A stretch of 64,000 bases of DNA from Cololabis saira (GCF_033807715.1 NC_084599.1:30836125-30900124), one strand, 5' to 3'. Shown: positions 30,775-40,895, counted from the first letter of the stretch. A program made the numbers and translations. Notes: generated from the letters alone by a model not told the origin.

Positions 30775-31746
30775 AAGGCATAATAAAACTAATCTGATTG
30801 TCTGGATGATTTAAAAGGGCAAATATATCCTCAGATGAACGAAATGACAACATGCTTTTCGCTGTAGATCCACCTTTAGCATCAAAAACTTGCAGTTGTC
30901 GTTTCCCATGAGACTTTATCAATCTCTCATATTGTTATTGAGTCATTTTGGTTGTTTTGTACAGTTTTGCTTCTCTTAATTGGGGTTTTTGCAAATTTGC
31001 TTACGCACATCTGTTTGAGGTCCCATCCCAGCATTCAGTTGGCTTGAGGTGTGAACTTTGACCAGGCCCCTCCAAAACCCTGACTCCTTTATTTTTCACC
31101 CATTCTGAAAAATTGTTGCTGTGCTTCATGTTGCATGTCTCAATATCAACCAAGCCTAAGCTGGCTTCCCTCCAGTGTACAGCGAAGTTTGCAGTAAACT
31201 CAGTGACTATACCAGATGCAGTTTTGCAAATGTCACTCATGCTCATGTTCTTTTTAAACAGAAAATGATTTTTGTTCTCAGCTAAACATCTGGTTTTATG
31301 GAGGTCTGCACACATGCTGATGATCAGTTCATCAAGAGGTGATGATTAGCAGCACCTGGCTGAAGCTTTTTGAATCCATGAGCAGTGGCTTCACTAATGT
31401 TTAATAAATAATACAACAGTCACAAAGTTCTGAACTTCTATATGCTTAAAACTAAAACCCACTGCAATCAGACAGTTTTTATTGTGATCACCCTTTAATA
31501 TGAACTGTAGCTGACAAGATTTCTATTATTAACTGTGAATTGCAATTGTGCCATGTTGGTTAAACACGACTCCAAAGGTTTATTTTCGGTTTTCTTACAC
31601 ACACAGGCCGCAAGAGGTCTCAGTTTGGGCGGGGACAGATCGTTACGGTGGGCGACTGGTGGAATCCGTCTCAGGTCAAGTGTCCTTCCAGAGTGCTGTG
31701 GGCAGGATCGGATCCCAGAGCAGATGGATGTGCTCAAGGATACTAG
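11152..31746 (+). CDS. Gamma-glutamyltransferase-like protein of YwrD type (glutathione hydrolase-like proenzyme), 12 exons
   Basis: Exons: 11152-11251, 14341-14494, 14574-14727, 18893-19099, 23115-23267, 23347-23437, 24620-24791, 25619-25775, 28157-28339, 28612-28696, 29211-29306, 31607-31746. All have GT/AG borders and phases agree throughout, giving 563 residues without a stop (bacterial YwrD-type proteins are about 520-560). Motifs in order: [20 protein letters not shown] (27-46), STGPGGDAF (60-68), NGSGRSP (83-89), [16 protein letters not shown] with the expected autoprocessing nucleophile Thr359, [21 protein letters not shown] (416-424), and the C-terminal [13 protein letters not shown]. 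Family members are Ntn-hydrolases that self-cleave before the Thr into two subunits. Unlike GGT1 there is no N-terminal membrane anchor or signal peptide, so a cytosolic enzyme is inferred. The donor-binding Arg region of classical GGTs is replaced by NGSGRSP, so glutathione may not be the substrate. Large introns hold many mobile elements. Confidence 0.92.
11335..12917 (+). mobile_element. L1 (Tx1-like) ORF2 3' fragment, split by a hAT MITE
   Basis: Located in intron 1 of the YwrD-type gene. The left part encodes [20 protein letters not shown] and [12 protein letters not shown]...CTLC. The right part encodes [17 protein letters not shown] and [19 protein letters not shown]. This is the usual C-terminal region of fish L1 ORF2, ending in an AT-rich tail with AATAAAAAC near 12915. 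Removing the element at 11615-12275 and one 8-bp duplication rejoins the two frames. The fragment is otherwise 5'-truncated. Confidence 0.8.
11607..12283. mobile_element. hAT-type MITE with 8-bp target duplication
   Basis: The element runs 11615-12275, with perfect 12-bp terminal inverted repeats CAGAGGTGTCAA/TTGACACCTCTG. It is flanked by ttcatcct on both sides (11607-11614 and 12276-12283). The interior is rich in AAGTA/TACTT motifs and has no coding capacity. It is inserted inside the L1 fragment. Confidence 0.9.
13040..13485 (+). mobile_element. Possible Tc1/mariner-like transposase remnant
   Basis: Scattered frames resemble a decayed Tc1/mariner catalytic region. Near 13280-13320 the sequence reads [13 protein letters not shown], like the family's KHGGGSxMVWG. 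Near 13449-13485 it reads [13 protein letters not shown], like WPxxSPDLNPIE. Many stops and frame changes are present and no terminal inverted repeats were found. Confidence 0.45.
13668..14297. mobile_element. Palindromic MITE ending in GGCCTGTG/CCAGCCCTA
   Basis: The element runs about 13675-14290. Both ends are rich in AATCGATT motifs in opposite orientation, and its right end reads AATCGATCCCCAGCCCTA. The same 7 bases, actgtta, lie on both sides (13668-13674 and 14291-14297), probably the target duplication. No coding sequence. It lies only 50 bp before exon 2 of the YwrD-type gene. Confidence 0.65.
14800..15995. other. Intron 3 sequence, nothing recognised
   Basis: AT-rich intron of the YwrD-type gene. 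I found neither an exon nor an identifiable repeat. Confidence 0.35.
16003..18645 (-). mobile_element. TTAA-flanked DNA transposon (Kolobok-like) with decayed transposase exons
   Basis: The element runs 16007-18641 and is flanked by TTAA on both sides (16003-16006 and 18642-18645). The ends are inverted repeats: AGCAGCACAACGGAACTTTC at the left and, reverse-complemented, AGCGACACTACGTAAC at the right. On the minus strand, near 18200-18115, a piece reads [18 protein letters not shown] and ends at a GTATGC donor. A second piece, after a ctctgcag acceptor near 17548, reads [16 protein letters not shown] and then [18 protein letters not shown] recognise this as the C-terminal region of a fish DNA-transposon protein. 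The TTAA duplication and the AG start fit Kolobok; piggyBac is less likely because its ends start CCY. The rest is eroded. Confidence 0.6.
19110..20419. other. Intron 4, left part, nothing recognised
   Basis: No exon, and no repeat I can name, before the LTR element at 20425. Confidence 0.3.
20420..22238 (-). mobile_element. Young non-autonomous LTR retroelement (TRIM/LARD type)
   Basis: Two direct repeats, 20425-20756 (332 bp) and 21890-22233 (344 bp), start TGTCATGG and end CCCTGACA. By eye they differ mainly by one 11-bp and one 1-bp indel, so insertion was recent. A 5-bp target duplication attat lies at 20420-20424 and 22234-22238. The minus strand is the likely sense: a purine-rich tract (TTGAGGGGGTAC) lies directly before the minus-strand 3' LTR. 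There is no protease, reverse transcriptase or integrase. The 1.13-kb interior is one repetitive open frame. I see no clear tRNA primer site next to the 5' LTR. Confidence 0.85.
20765..21874 (-). CDS. Repetitive Pro/Ala/Arg-rich ORF of the LTR element (gag-like position, unknown function)
   Basis: It starts at [20 protein letters not shown], 16 bases inside the 5' LTR, or slightly upstream at an in-frame ATG that spans the LTR border. It stays open across the whole interior, about 369 residues. Order: a short unique N-terminus, two diverged copies of a block containing PFWGT(R/S)LA.GGPR and then a basic [12 protein letters not shown], about a dozen 8- to 10-residue repeats of the type [10 protein letters not shown], and an Arg/Pro-rich C-terminus. 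The opposite strand is also open over much of this because the unit length is a multiple of three. The N-terminal position resembles a remnant gag; no zinc knuckle is present. I do not recognise a function. Confidence 0.45.
   Translation of the reverse strand: MDPAGDYLTLMEFLRQEEYWDPFWGTRLALGGPRSLQAQGKRRRQRQPQPQPQPQPVPVGALDAPLPVPEVVLDASQPVSPFWGTSLARGGPRGSQPQGKRRRQRQPQPVPAPAVVLDASPPVLAPAVVLDASAPAGVPPPVMVPAPRILSAPVPAPRILSAPVPAPRILSAPVPAPRILSAPVPAPRILSAPVPAPRILSAPVPAPRILSAPAPRILSAPAPRILSAPVPRILSAPVPRILSAPVPRILSAPVPAPRLLSVPTPAPRLLSAPTPDPEAVPQPSVPEAVPQPRQVPESRQVPESRQESPSRPPPRPRPRPRGRPPELSRWSARSRGRPPELWPCVAWALLQAPSAHPGLGLWGHLGSVP
22240..23110. other. Intron 4, right part, nothing recognised
   Basis: No exon or identifiable repeat was seen up to the acceptor at 23114. 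Confidence 0.3.
23438..24619. other. Intron 6 of the YwrD-type gene, nothing recognised
   Basis: No coding or repeat structure that I can name. Confidence 0.3.
25150..25345 (-). mobile_element. L2-like retroposon tail, minus orientation
   Basis: A (TAC)n/(TAA)n run is followed by CATTTTATTTGTAGAGCACTTTTCATGAATAATCTCAAAGTGCTTACA. This is the reverse complement of the widespread fish L2-like 3' end. It lies in intron 7. Confidence 0.6.
26020..26600 (-). mobile_element. LINE reverse transcriptase remnant (Rex/CR1-like)
   Basis: On the minus strand 26590-26381 reads [20 protein letters not shown], then [18 protein letters not shown]. It continues in a shifted frame to [12 protein letters not shown] and LRSIQDG, the typical C-terminal region after the RT domain of Rex1/CR1-clade LINEs. 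The AATCAGAATCAGAAAAAA stretch near 26028 may be its degraded 3' tail. It lies in intron 8 and is not functional. Confidence 0.65.
27201..27869. mobile_element. hAT-type MITE carrying an internal tandem array
   Basis: The element runs 27209-27861, with inverted ends CAGGGGTTGGCAACC and GGTTGCCGACCCCCG. It is flanked by identical 8-bp tcctagaa (27201-27208 and 27862-27869). The centre (about 27390-27700) is an imperfect tandem array of units of the form GTCGAAATGTCGAGAAAAAA, followed by a purine-rich run. No coding sequence. It lies in intron 8 of the YwrD-type gene. Confidence 0.9.
29519..30494 (-). mobile_element. Single inverted copy of the array repeat unit in intron 11
   Basis: It begins AAGCTGCAAGCAGCGATGAACGG, the reverse complement of the array-unit end. 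It ends with a perfect 13-bp palindrome, GGGCCTTCGCACT gta AGTGCGAAGGCCC, at 30465-30493. Inside are the same modules as at 33133-50118 in opposite orientation. AATTA lies on both outer sides and could be a target duplication. It is about 1 kb and lacks the 42-bp minisatellite and the tRNA-like part. Confidence 0.75.
30717..30773. repeat. (GT)n microsatellite
   Basis: An uninterrupted GT/TG tract of about 55 bp in intron 11 of the YwrD-type gene. Confidence 0.95.
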
Positions 31747-31989
31747 GAACATACGAGGACAATGTCCTCTAAATCATACAGCTTTGATATTTTGAAGTGA
31801 TCTGTTAAAAGTAATCAGATAACCGATTTGAAGTCACCCTCATGAAGTGCCTTAAGTGCAGAAATGTTCTGCAGAGAGGAGAAGTCAGATAGCGTGACTG
31901 AAGTCATCAAAGAGCTATCTGTGCAAAACAAGAACTGCTCCTCCGGTTGAGGATATACGGTGCTATTTCAAGGTCAAGGATGAGCAACA

Positions 31990-32935
31990 TATATCAAGTT
32001 TTAGATAATGAGTTATGTAAGCGTGAAGAGTTGCAGCTCTGTTTTCCCTTTCCCTTAGAGCTGTAACTCATATTGTAACTAGGGACCACCTTAAGGAAAA
32101 AAAAGAGAGGGGTCGGCAGAGTGCGCTTCAGAGCGGTAGGAGATTGTAACTGAACGATCTGTGTCTGTTCTCCTTGCAAGTAAAAAAAATACCTGCAAGG
32201 AGAGGTTAAAAAATAAACCTCTTGTCTTTCTTTCTTTTGTATTATGTTGTATTCAAGAAGATTATACATATTACACAAGTCTAAGGTTTTAATAGCCTTT
32301 TCATTTGTTGATTTAGTGATTAGTTTTAAGTAAAGTTCCATTTCTTTCTGGAAAACATAAAAGCAAGGGGTTTTCTTTGAAAATGTACTCTTATGAATAT
32401 GAAATTTGGCAAGAAATAAAAACAGATTTATCAAAAAGTAACATTTTGAGTTGAGAATGGGACAGACACATATCTAGACGAGGAAGTACAACTGTCTTTA
32501 AAAAGCATTAAGGCGCCTGATGGAATAGCATTAGCGACAACTGAAAATTCGCTTCATCTGACATTATTACTAGAAAACTTAAAATGTATACGGATTTTTT
32601 TCATAAATCTTGCCGCAATCCGGCCTCAAGCTCCTTTAACTGGAAGTTTTTCCACATTATAATTACAAGACAATATGAAATGAAGGCCTCCAATACGAGA
32701 GAAAATATGGTGGGGAATAAAATTCCAGATTGAGGTGGGATTCTTTATAAAATTTTTCGCCCAATTAATTTTAAATGAATTGTTTAAAGTTTTAAAATCC
32801 AGGAAAGGAAGCGCTCCAGATTCATAAGTATTCATTACTATACTTTTTCTAATGTAATGTGTACGATTTTTCCATAAGAAATTAAAGAGCAGAGTTGGCT
32901 TGCTCTTAAATCTTGCAATATAAATGTGTATATTA
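31990..32935 (-). mobile_element. L1 (Tx1-like) ORF2 C-terminal fragment
   Basis: On the minus strand 32835-32626 reads PFLDFKTLNNSFKINWAKNF, then SIWNFIPHHIFSRIGGLHF. Further down, 32434-32250 reads LFLAKFHIHKSTFSKKTPCF and KAIKTLDLCNMYNLL. Both are typical of fish L1 ORF2 C-termini. The frames are broken. It lies directly downstream of the YwrD-type gene. Confidence 0.75.
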
Positions 32936-34892
32936 CAATACTTTTGCTGTCAGGAAGAATATTCTCTCATTAGCTCTCTGTGTGAGTCTCTGTAGTTTGC
33001 AGCTGATGATAGTGACATTACTAAGTGAATTAGTTAAATTTTTGATTGTTTAGACAAAATTACACAATAATAATGCAGAAAAGTGGTGATATCTGTCTTA
33101 TACCTCAGATTAGTTATGAAATGTGTTAATTAGGGCCCGAGCACTTGCAGTGCGAAGGCCCTATTGTATTTGCAGGAATTTTTATTATTATTAGGGCCCG
33201 AGCACTTGCAGTGCGAAGGCCCTATTGTATTTGCAGGAATTTTTATTATTATTATTATTATTATTTTTCTTCTGACAAAGTGATGGCCTTTTTGCCCCCC
33301 TTAACATGCCCAAAAAGTCACCAAATTTTGCACCCAAGTCAGGCCTGGCAAAAAATTTGATATTTAATGGTTTGCATTAATGGGCGTGGTAAAATGGCTC
33401 AACAGCGCCCCCTTGAAAACTTTGTGCCTCAAGCCCCACGATACGGTTTGACGTACATGCACGAAAATCGGTACACACCTGTATCATGGGACAACTTAAA
33501 CAAAAGTCTCTTGGCGACATGCCCGAAACCGAACAGGAAGTCGGCCATTTTGAATTAATCGTGTCATTTTGGCGAAATTTATGCCATTCCTTCGAAAGTT
33601 AATTCAGCCCGAACCGTAACGTGCCCCCAGGTGTGTTATACATCAAAATGTGCGTCTCCCTCCTGCGACCACACGCATTACTTTTCTCTTTCAAAAGCGT
33701 TACCGTGGCGACGCTAGACGCCAAAAAGCGCGCCCACCCTTCATCTCGTTGCTTCAGACAGAAAAAACTTTGCGCCTCAAGCCCCATAATACGGTTTGAC
33801 GTACCTGAACGAAAATCGGTACACTCCTGTATCATGTCGCAACTAAAAGAAAAGTCTCTTGGCGCCATGGCCGAAACCGAACAGGAAGTCGGCCATTTTG
33901 AACATTCTGAATTAATCGCGTAATTTTGGAGCAATATATGCCATTCCTTCGAGAATTAATTCAGCCCGAACCGTATCGTGAACCCAGATGTGTTATACAT
34001 CAAAATGTGCGTCTCCATCCTGCGACTACACGCATTACTTTTCTCTTTGAAAAGTGTTACCGTGGCGACGCTAGACGCCAACAAGCGCACCCCCCCTTCA
34101 TCTGATTGGTCCATATTTGATAGTTCCCCAAAAGGCACCAAATTTGGCATGCAAGCCAGGCCTGACGATAAATTTGATATTTCATGGTTTGCATTAATGG
34201 GCGTGGCAAAATGGCTCAACAGCGCCCCCCGGAAAACTTTGTGCCTCAAGCCCCACAATACGGTTTGACGTACATGCACGAAAATCGCTACACACCTGTA
34301 TCATGGCACAACTTAAAGAAAAGTCTCTTGGAGCCATGGCCGAAACCGAACAGGATGTCGGCCATTTTGAATAAATTGTGTCATTTTGGCGAAATTTATG
34401 CCATTCCTTCGGCAGTTAATTCAGCCCGAACCGTAACGTGCACCCAGGTGTGTTATACATCAAAATGTGCGTCTACATCCTGCGACACCACGCATTACTT
34501 TTCTCTTTCAAAAGTGTTACCGTGGCGACGCTAGACGCCAAAAGGCGCGCCCCCCCTTCATGTGATTGGTCCATATTTGATAGTTCTCCAAAAGTCACCA
34601 AATTTTGCATGCAAGCCAGGTTTGGTGATAACTTTGATATTTCATGGTTTGCATTAATGGGCGTGGCCTAACGGCTCAACAGCGCCCCCTAGAATACTTT
34701 TATCTGCCATAACTTTTGAATGGTTTGACATAGGAAGTCGTGGTTGGTGTCATGGGACTCTGTAATGAGTTCTTAAGCTTCGTTGGGCTTAATTAGCCCC
34801 GCCCATTCTTCTGATTGGTTGTCCCGATTTTCTGCTATAACTTTGGAATGGTTTGACATAGAGAGTCCCGCTTCCTGATTCAAACGTCTGCC

Positions 34893-35083
34893 GGCCCCGC
34901 CCCCCGACCAATCAGTGGCGAGTAGGGTGATGACGGCCCCGCCCCCCGACCAATCAGTGGCGAGTAGGGTGATGACGGCCCCGCCCCCCGACCAATCAGT
35001 GGCGAGTAGGGTGATGACGGCCCCGCCCCCCGACCAATCGGTGGCGAGTAGGGTGATGACGGCCCCGCCCCCCGACCAATCAG
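34893..35083 (+). repeat. 42-bp minisatellite, 5 repeats (array unit 1)
   Basis: Each 42-bp repeat contains CCCCGCCCC (GC box), GACCAATCAG (CCAAT box) and TGATGACGG (ATF/CREB-like half-site). A full palindromic TGACGTCA lies just downstream at 35099-35106. Confidence 0.9.
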
Positions 35084-35293
35084 CTGCCTGTAATGTGGTG
35101 ACGTCAGAAATAGTCCCGTGCTCAGCCCGGTTAGAACCTTGGCAGAATGGATGCATAAAAAGTAATAATAAAATAGTAGTGTTATACTAATATTTATATC
35201 TTACAAATATTTAAAAAATTAGGAAAAAAAGTTCCTGACATTATATCGCTATGTTGGTCTCTAATAACCCAGTAAGTCAAAGTGAAAGTAATA

Positions 35294-35382
35294 GTTGAGT
35301 CTTAGCTCAACCAGAGCATTACGGTCTATGGTGCCGGAGGTCGGGAGTTCGAGACCAGCTGTATACCGAAAGTTTTTTTTTT
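35294..35382 (+). other. tRNA-like segment 1 with pol III A and B boxes and T-run
   Basis: A box TAGCTCAACCAG (35303-35314), B box GTTCGAGAC (35347-35355), then ten T at 35373-35382, a good pol III terminator. A D-stem GCTC/GAGC and an anticodon-like stem around CTATGGT can be drawn. The T and acceptor stems pair poorly, so this is tRNA-derived rather than a tRNA gene. Confidence 0.55.
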
Positions 35383-37769
35383 ACATCAAAATTTTCGTCT
35401 CTGTCCTGCGACGACGCACATTACTTTTCTCTTTCAAAAGTGTTACCGTGGCGACGCTAGACGCGAAAAAGCGCTCGTACCCTTCATGTGATTGGTCCAT
35501 ATTTGATAGTTCTCCAAAAGTCACCAAAATTTGCATGCAAGCCAGGCCTGGTGATAAATTTGATATTTAATGGTTTGCATTAATGGGCGTGGCCTAACGG
35601 CTCAACAGCGCCCCCTAGAATACTTTACTCTGCCATAACTTTTGAATGGTTTGACATAAAGAGTCGTGGGTGGTGTCATGGGACTCGGTATTAAGTCCTT
35701 GACCTTCATTGGCCTAAATTAGCCCCGCCCCTTCTTCTGATTGGTTGTTCCTTTTTTCTGCTATAACTTTTGAATGGTTTGACATAGAGAGTCGTGGATG
35801 GTGTCATTTCTGATATGCTTATGGGGGGCGGTGGACGTGAGTGCGAGGGCCCGTTCATCGCTGCTTGCAGCTTTAATTATTATTATTATTTTCCTGACAA
35901 AAGGAAGGCCTTTTTGCCCCCCTTAACGTGCCCAAAAACTCACCAAATTTTGCACCCAAGTCAGGCCTGGCGAAAAATTTGATATTTAATGGTTTGCATT
36001 AATGGGCGTGGTAAAATGGCTCAACAGCGCCCCCTTGAAAACTTTGTGCCTCAAGCCCCACGATACTGTCTGACGTACATGCACGAAAATCGGTACACAC
36101 CTGTATCATGGGGCAACTAAAAGAAAAGTCTCTTGGCGTCATGCCCGAAACCGAACAGGAAGTCGGCCATTTTGAATTAGTCGTGTCATTTTGGCAAAAT
36201 TTATGCCAATCCTTCGAAAGTTAATTCAGCCCGAACCGTAACGTGCCCCCAAGTGTGTTATACATCAAAATGTGCGTCTCCATCCTGCGACAACACGCAT
36301 TACTTTTCTCTTTCGAAAGCGTTACCGTGGCGATGCTAGACGCCAAAAAGCGTGCCCACCCTTCATCTGGTTGGTTCAGACAGAAAAAACTTTGCGCTTC
36401 AAGCCCCATAATACGCTTTGACGTACATGAACGAAAATCGGTACACACCTGTATCATGTCGCAACTAAAAGAAAAGTCTCTTGGCGCCATGGCCGAAACC
36501 GAACAGGAAGTCGGCCATTTTGAACATTCTGCATTAATCGCATAATTTTGGAGCAATATATGCCATTCCTTCGAGAATTAATTCAGCCCGAACCGTATCG
36601 TGAACCCAGATGTGTTATACATCAAAATGTGCGTCTCCATCCTGCGACTACACGCATTACTTTTCTCTTTCCAAAGTGTTACCGTGGCGACGCTTGACGC
36701 CAACAAGCGCACCCACCCTTCATGTGATTGGTCCATATTTGATAGTTCCCCAAAAGGCACCAAATTTTGCACCCAAGCCAGGCCTGGCGAAAAATTTGGT
36801 ATTTAATGGTTTGCATTAATGGGCGTGACAAAATGGCTCAACAGCGCCCCCCGGAAAACTTTGTGCCTCAAGCCCCACAATACGGTTTGACGTACATGCA
36901 CGAAAATCGCTACACACCTGTATCATGGCACAACTTAAAGAAAAGTCTCTTGGAGCCATGGCCGAAACCGAACAGGATGTCGGCCATTTTGAATTAATCG
37001 TGTCATTTTGGCGAAATTTATGCCATTCCTTCGGCAGTTAATTCAGCCCGAACCGTAACGTGCACCCAAGTGTGTTATACATCAAAATGTGCGTCTCCAT
37101 CCTGCGACTACGCGCATTACTTTTCACTTTCAAAAGTGTTACCGTGGCGACGCTAGACGCCAAAAGGCGCGCCCCCCCTTCATGTGATTGGTCCATATTT
37201 GATAGTTCTCCAAAAGTCACCAAATTTTGCATGCAAGCCAGGCCTGGCGATAAATTTGATATTTCATGGTTTGCATTAATGGGCGTGGCTAACGGTTCAA
37301 CAGCGCCCCCTAGAATACTTTTCTCTGCCATAACTTTTGAATGGTTTGACATAGAGAGTTGTGGGTGGTGTCATGGGACTCTGTAATGAGTCCTTAAGCT
37401 TCGTTGGCCTTAATTAGCCCCGCCCCTTCTTCTGATTGGTTGGCCCGATTTTCTGCTATAACATTGGAATGGTTTGACATAGAGAGTCCTGGGTGGTGTC
37501 ATCAGATTCTTTATGGAGTCCTTGACATTCATTGGCCAGAATTAGCCCCGCCTCTTCTTCTGATTGGTTGTCCCTTTTTTCTGCCATAACTTTTGAATGG
37601 TTTAACATAGAGAGTCGTGGGTGGTGTCATGGGACTCTGTAATGAGTTCTTAAGCTTCGTTGGCCTTAATTAGCCCCGCCCCTTCTTCTGATTGGTTGTC
37701 CCAATTTTCTGCTATAACTTTGGAATGGTTTGACATGGAGAGTCCCGCTTCCTGATTCAAACATCTGCC

Positions 37770-38044
37770 GGCCCCGCCCCCCGACCAATCAGTGGCGAGT
37801 AGGGTGATGACGGCCCCGCCCCCCGACCAATCAGTGGCGAGTAGGGTGATGACGGCCCCGCCCCCCGACCAATCAGTGGCGAGTAGGGTGATGACGGCCC
37901 CGCTCCCCGACCAATCAGTGGCGAGTAGGGTGATGACGGCCCCGCCCCCCGACCAATCAGTGGCGAGTATGGTGATGACGGCCCCGCCCCCCGACCAATC
38001 AGTGGCGAGTAGGGTGATGACGGCCCCGCCCCCCGACCAATCAG
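37770..38044 (+). repeat. 42-bp minisatellite, 7 repeats (array unit 2)
   Basis: Same unit as at 34893, with very few differences between repeats. The downstream palindrome is changed to TGACCTCA. Confidence 0.9.
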
Positions 38045-38253
38045 TTCCCTGTAATGTGGTGACCTCAGAAATATTCCCGGCTCAGGCCGGTTACAACCTT
38101 GGCAGAATGGTAACAGAAAAAGTAATAATTAAAATAGTAGGGTTTTACTAATATTTATAACTTACAAATATTTAAAAAATTTGGAAAAAAAAGTTCCAGA
38201 CATTTTTTGCTATGTTGGTCTGTCCTAAGCCAGTAGGTCAAACGAAAGGAATA

Positions 38254-38336
38254 GCTGAGACTTAGCTCAGCCAGATTATTGCGGTCTTTGGTGCCAGAGG
38301 TTGGGAGTTCAAGCCTGGCAATATCCCGAAACTTTT
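38254..38336 (+). other. tRNA-like segment 2
   Basis: A box TAGCTCAGCCAG (38263-38274), B box GTTCAAGCC (38307-38315), and a weak TTTT at 38333-38336. The anticodon-like loop reads CTTTGGT. Confidence 0.5.
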
Positions 38337-40484
38337 GTCAGCAATTTTTGTGTTTTTTTTACATCAAAATGTTCGTCTCTGTCCTGTGACGACGCACATT
38401 ACTTCTCTCTTTCAAAAGTGTTACCGTGGCGACGCTAGACACGAAAAAGCGCTCGTCCCCTTCATCTGATTGGTCCATATTTGATAGTTCTCCAAAAGTC
38501 ACCAAATTTTCCATGCAAGCCAGGCCTGGAGATACATTTGATATTTCATGGTTTGCATTAATGGGCGTGGCCTAACGGCTCAACAGCGCCCCCTAGAATA
38601 CTTTTCTCTGCCATAACTTTTGAATGGTTTGACATAAAGAGTCGTGGGTGGTGTCATGGGACTCGGTATTGAGTCCTTGACCTTCATTGGCCTGAATTAG
38701 CCCCGCCCCTTCTTCTGATTGGTTGTCCCGATTTTCTGCCATAACTTTTGAATGGTTTGACATAGAGAGTCGTGGGTGGTGTCATCAGACTCTGTATGGA
38801 GTCCTTGACCTTCATTGGCCTGAATTAGCCCCGCCCCTTCTTCTGATTGGTTGTCCCGATTTTCTGCTATAACTTTGGAATGGTTTAACATAGAGAGTCG
38901 TGGGTGGGGTCATCAGATTCTTTATGGAGCCCTTGACCTTCATTGGCCTGAATTAGCCCCGCCCCTTCTTCTGATTGGTTGTCCCTTTTTTCTGCTATAA
39001 CTTTTGAATGGTTTGACATAGGAAGTCGTGGGTGGTGTCATTTCTGATATGCTTATGGGGGGCGGTGGACGTGAGTGCGAGGGCCCGTTCATCGCTGCTT
39101 GCAGCTTTAATTAGGGCCCGAGCACCTTCAGTGCGAAGGCCCTATTGTATTTGCAGGAATTTTTATTATTATTATTATTATTATTTTCCTGACAAAGTGA
39201 TGGCCTTTTTGCCCCCCTTAACATGCCCAAAAAGTCACCAAATTTTGCACCCAAGTCAGGCCTGGCGAAAAATTTGATATTTAATGGTTTGCATTATTGG
39301 GTGTGGCAAAATGGCTCAACAGCGCCCCCTTGAAAACTTTGTGCCTCAAGCCCCACAATACGGTTTGACGTACATGCACGAAAATCGGTACACACCTGTA
39401 TCATGGGACAACTTAAAGAAAAGTCTCTTGCCGTCATGCCCGAAACCAAACAGGAAGTCGGCCATTTTGAATTAATCGTGTCATTTTGGCGAAATTTATG
39501 CCATTCCTTCGAAAGTTAATTCAGCCCGAACCGTAACGTGCACCCAGGTGTGTTATACATCAAAATGTGCGTCTCCATCCTGCGACAACACGCATTACTT
39601 TTCTCTTTCAAAAGCGTTACCGTGGCGACGCTAGACGCCAAAAAGCGCGCCCACCCTTCATCTGATTGGTTCGACAGAAAAAACTTTGTGCCTCAAGCCC
39701 CATAATACGGTGTGACGTACATGAAGGAAAATCGGTACACACCTGTATCATGTCACAACTTAAAGAAAAGTCTCTTGGCGCCATGGCCTAAACCAAACAG
39801 GAAGTCGGCCATTTTGAACATTCTGAATTAATCGAGTAATTTTGGAGCAATATAGGCCATTCCTTCGAGAGTTAATTCAGCCCGAACCGTATCGTGAACC
39901 CAGATGTGTTATACATCAAAATGTGCGTCTCCATCCTGCGACTACACGCATTACTTTTCTCTTTCAAAAGTGTTACCGTGGCGACGCTAGACGCCAAAAG
40001 GCGCGCCCCCCCTTCATGTGATTGGTCCATATTTGATAGTTCTCCAAAAGTCACCAAATTTTGCATGCAAGCCAGGCCTGGTGATAAATTTTATATTTCA
40101 TGGTTTGCATTAATGGGCGTGGCCTAACGGCTCAACAGCGCCACCTTGAATACTTTTCTCTGCCATAACTTTTGAATGGTTTGACATAGAGAGTCGTGGG
40201 TGGTGTCATCAGATTCTGTATGGAGTCCTTGACCTTCATTGGCCTGAATTAGCCCCGCCCCTTCTTCTGATTGGTTGTCCCTTTTTTCTGCTATAAACTT
40301 TGAATGGTTTGACATAGGAAGTCGTAGGTGGTGTCAAGGGACTCTGCAATGAGTCCTTGAGCTTCTTTGGCCTGAATTAGCCCCGCCCCTTCTTCTGATT
40401 GGTTGTCCCTTTTTTATAATAAAATCGCCACGAGCCGCCAGTCGCTCTCGCGCTGACTCCCGCTTCCTGATTCAAACGTCTGCC

Positions 40485-40675
40485 GGCCCCGCCCCCCGAC
40501 CAATCGGTGGCGAATAGGGTGATGACGGCCCCGCCCCCCGACCAATCGGTGGCGAGTAGGGTGATGACGGCCCCGCCCCCCGACCAATCGGTGGCGAGTA
40601 GAGTGATGACGGTCCCGCCCCCCGACCAATCAGTGGCGAGTAGGGTGATGACGGCCCCGCCCCCCGACCAATCAG
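40485..40675 (+). repeat. 42-bp minisatellite, 5 repeats (array unit 3)
   Basis: Same unit. Intact TGACGTCA at 40691-40698. Confidence 0.9.
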
Positions 40676-40895
40676 CTCCCTGTAATGTGGTGACGTCAGA
40701 AATATTCCCAGCTCAGCCCGGTTACAACCTTGGCAGAATGGTTACAGAAAAAGTAATAATTAAAATAGTAGGGTTTTACTAATATTTATAACTTACAAAT
40801 ATTTAAATAAATTAGAAAAAACAGCTCCAGACTTACATTACTAAATATCGATATGTTGGTCTCTCCTAAGTCAGTAGGTCAAATAGAATTGAGAA

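Larger units (their letters stand above)
33133..35875 (+). repeat. Array unit 1
   Basis: Complete start with the terminal hairpin sequence. The first 60 bp are duplicated (33133-33192 and again from 33193). It carries the minisatellite (5 repeats) and tRNA-like copy 1. It joins unit 2 through an (ATT)n stretch without the GGGCCCGAGCAC head. Confidence 0.85.
35876..39111 (+). repeat. Array unit 2
   Basis: It starts in the (ATT)n stretch, so the hairpin head is missing. It has the longest minisatellite (7 repeats), tRNA-like copy 2 and four copies of the 130-bp module near its end. The junction to unit 3 is a clean TTTAATTAGGGCCCGAGC. Confidence 0.85.
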
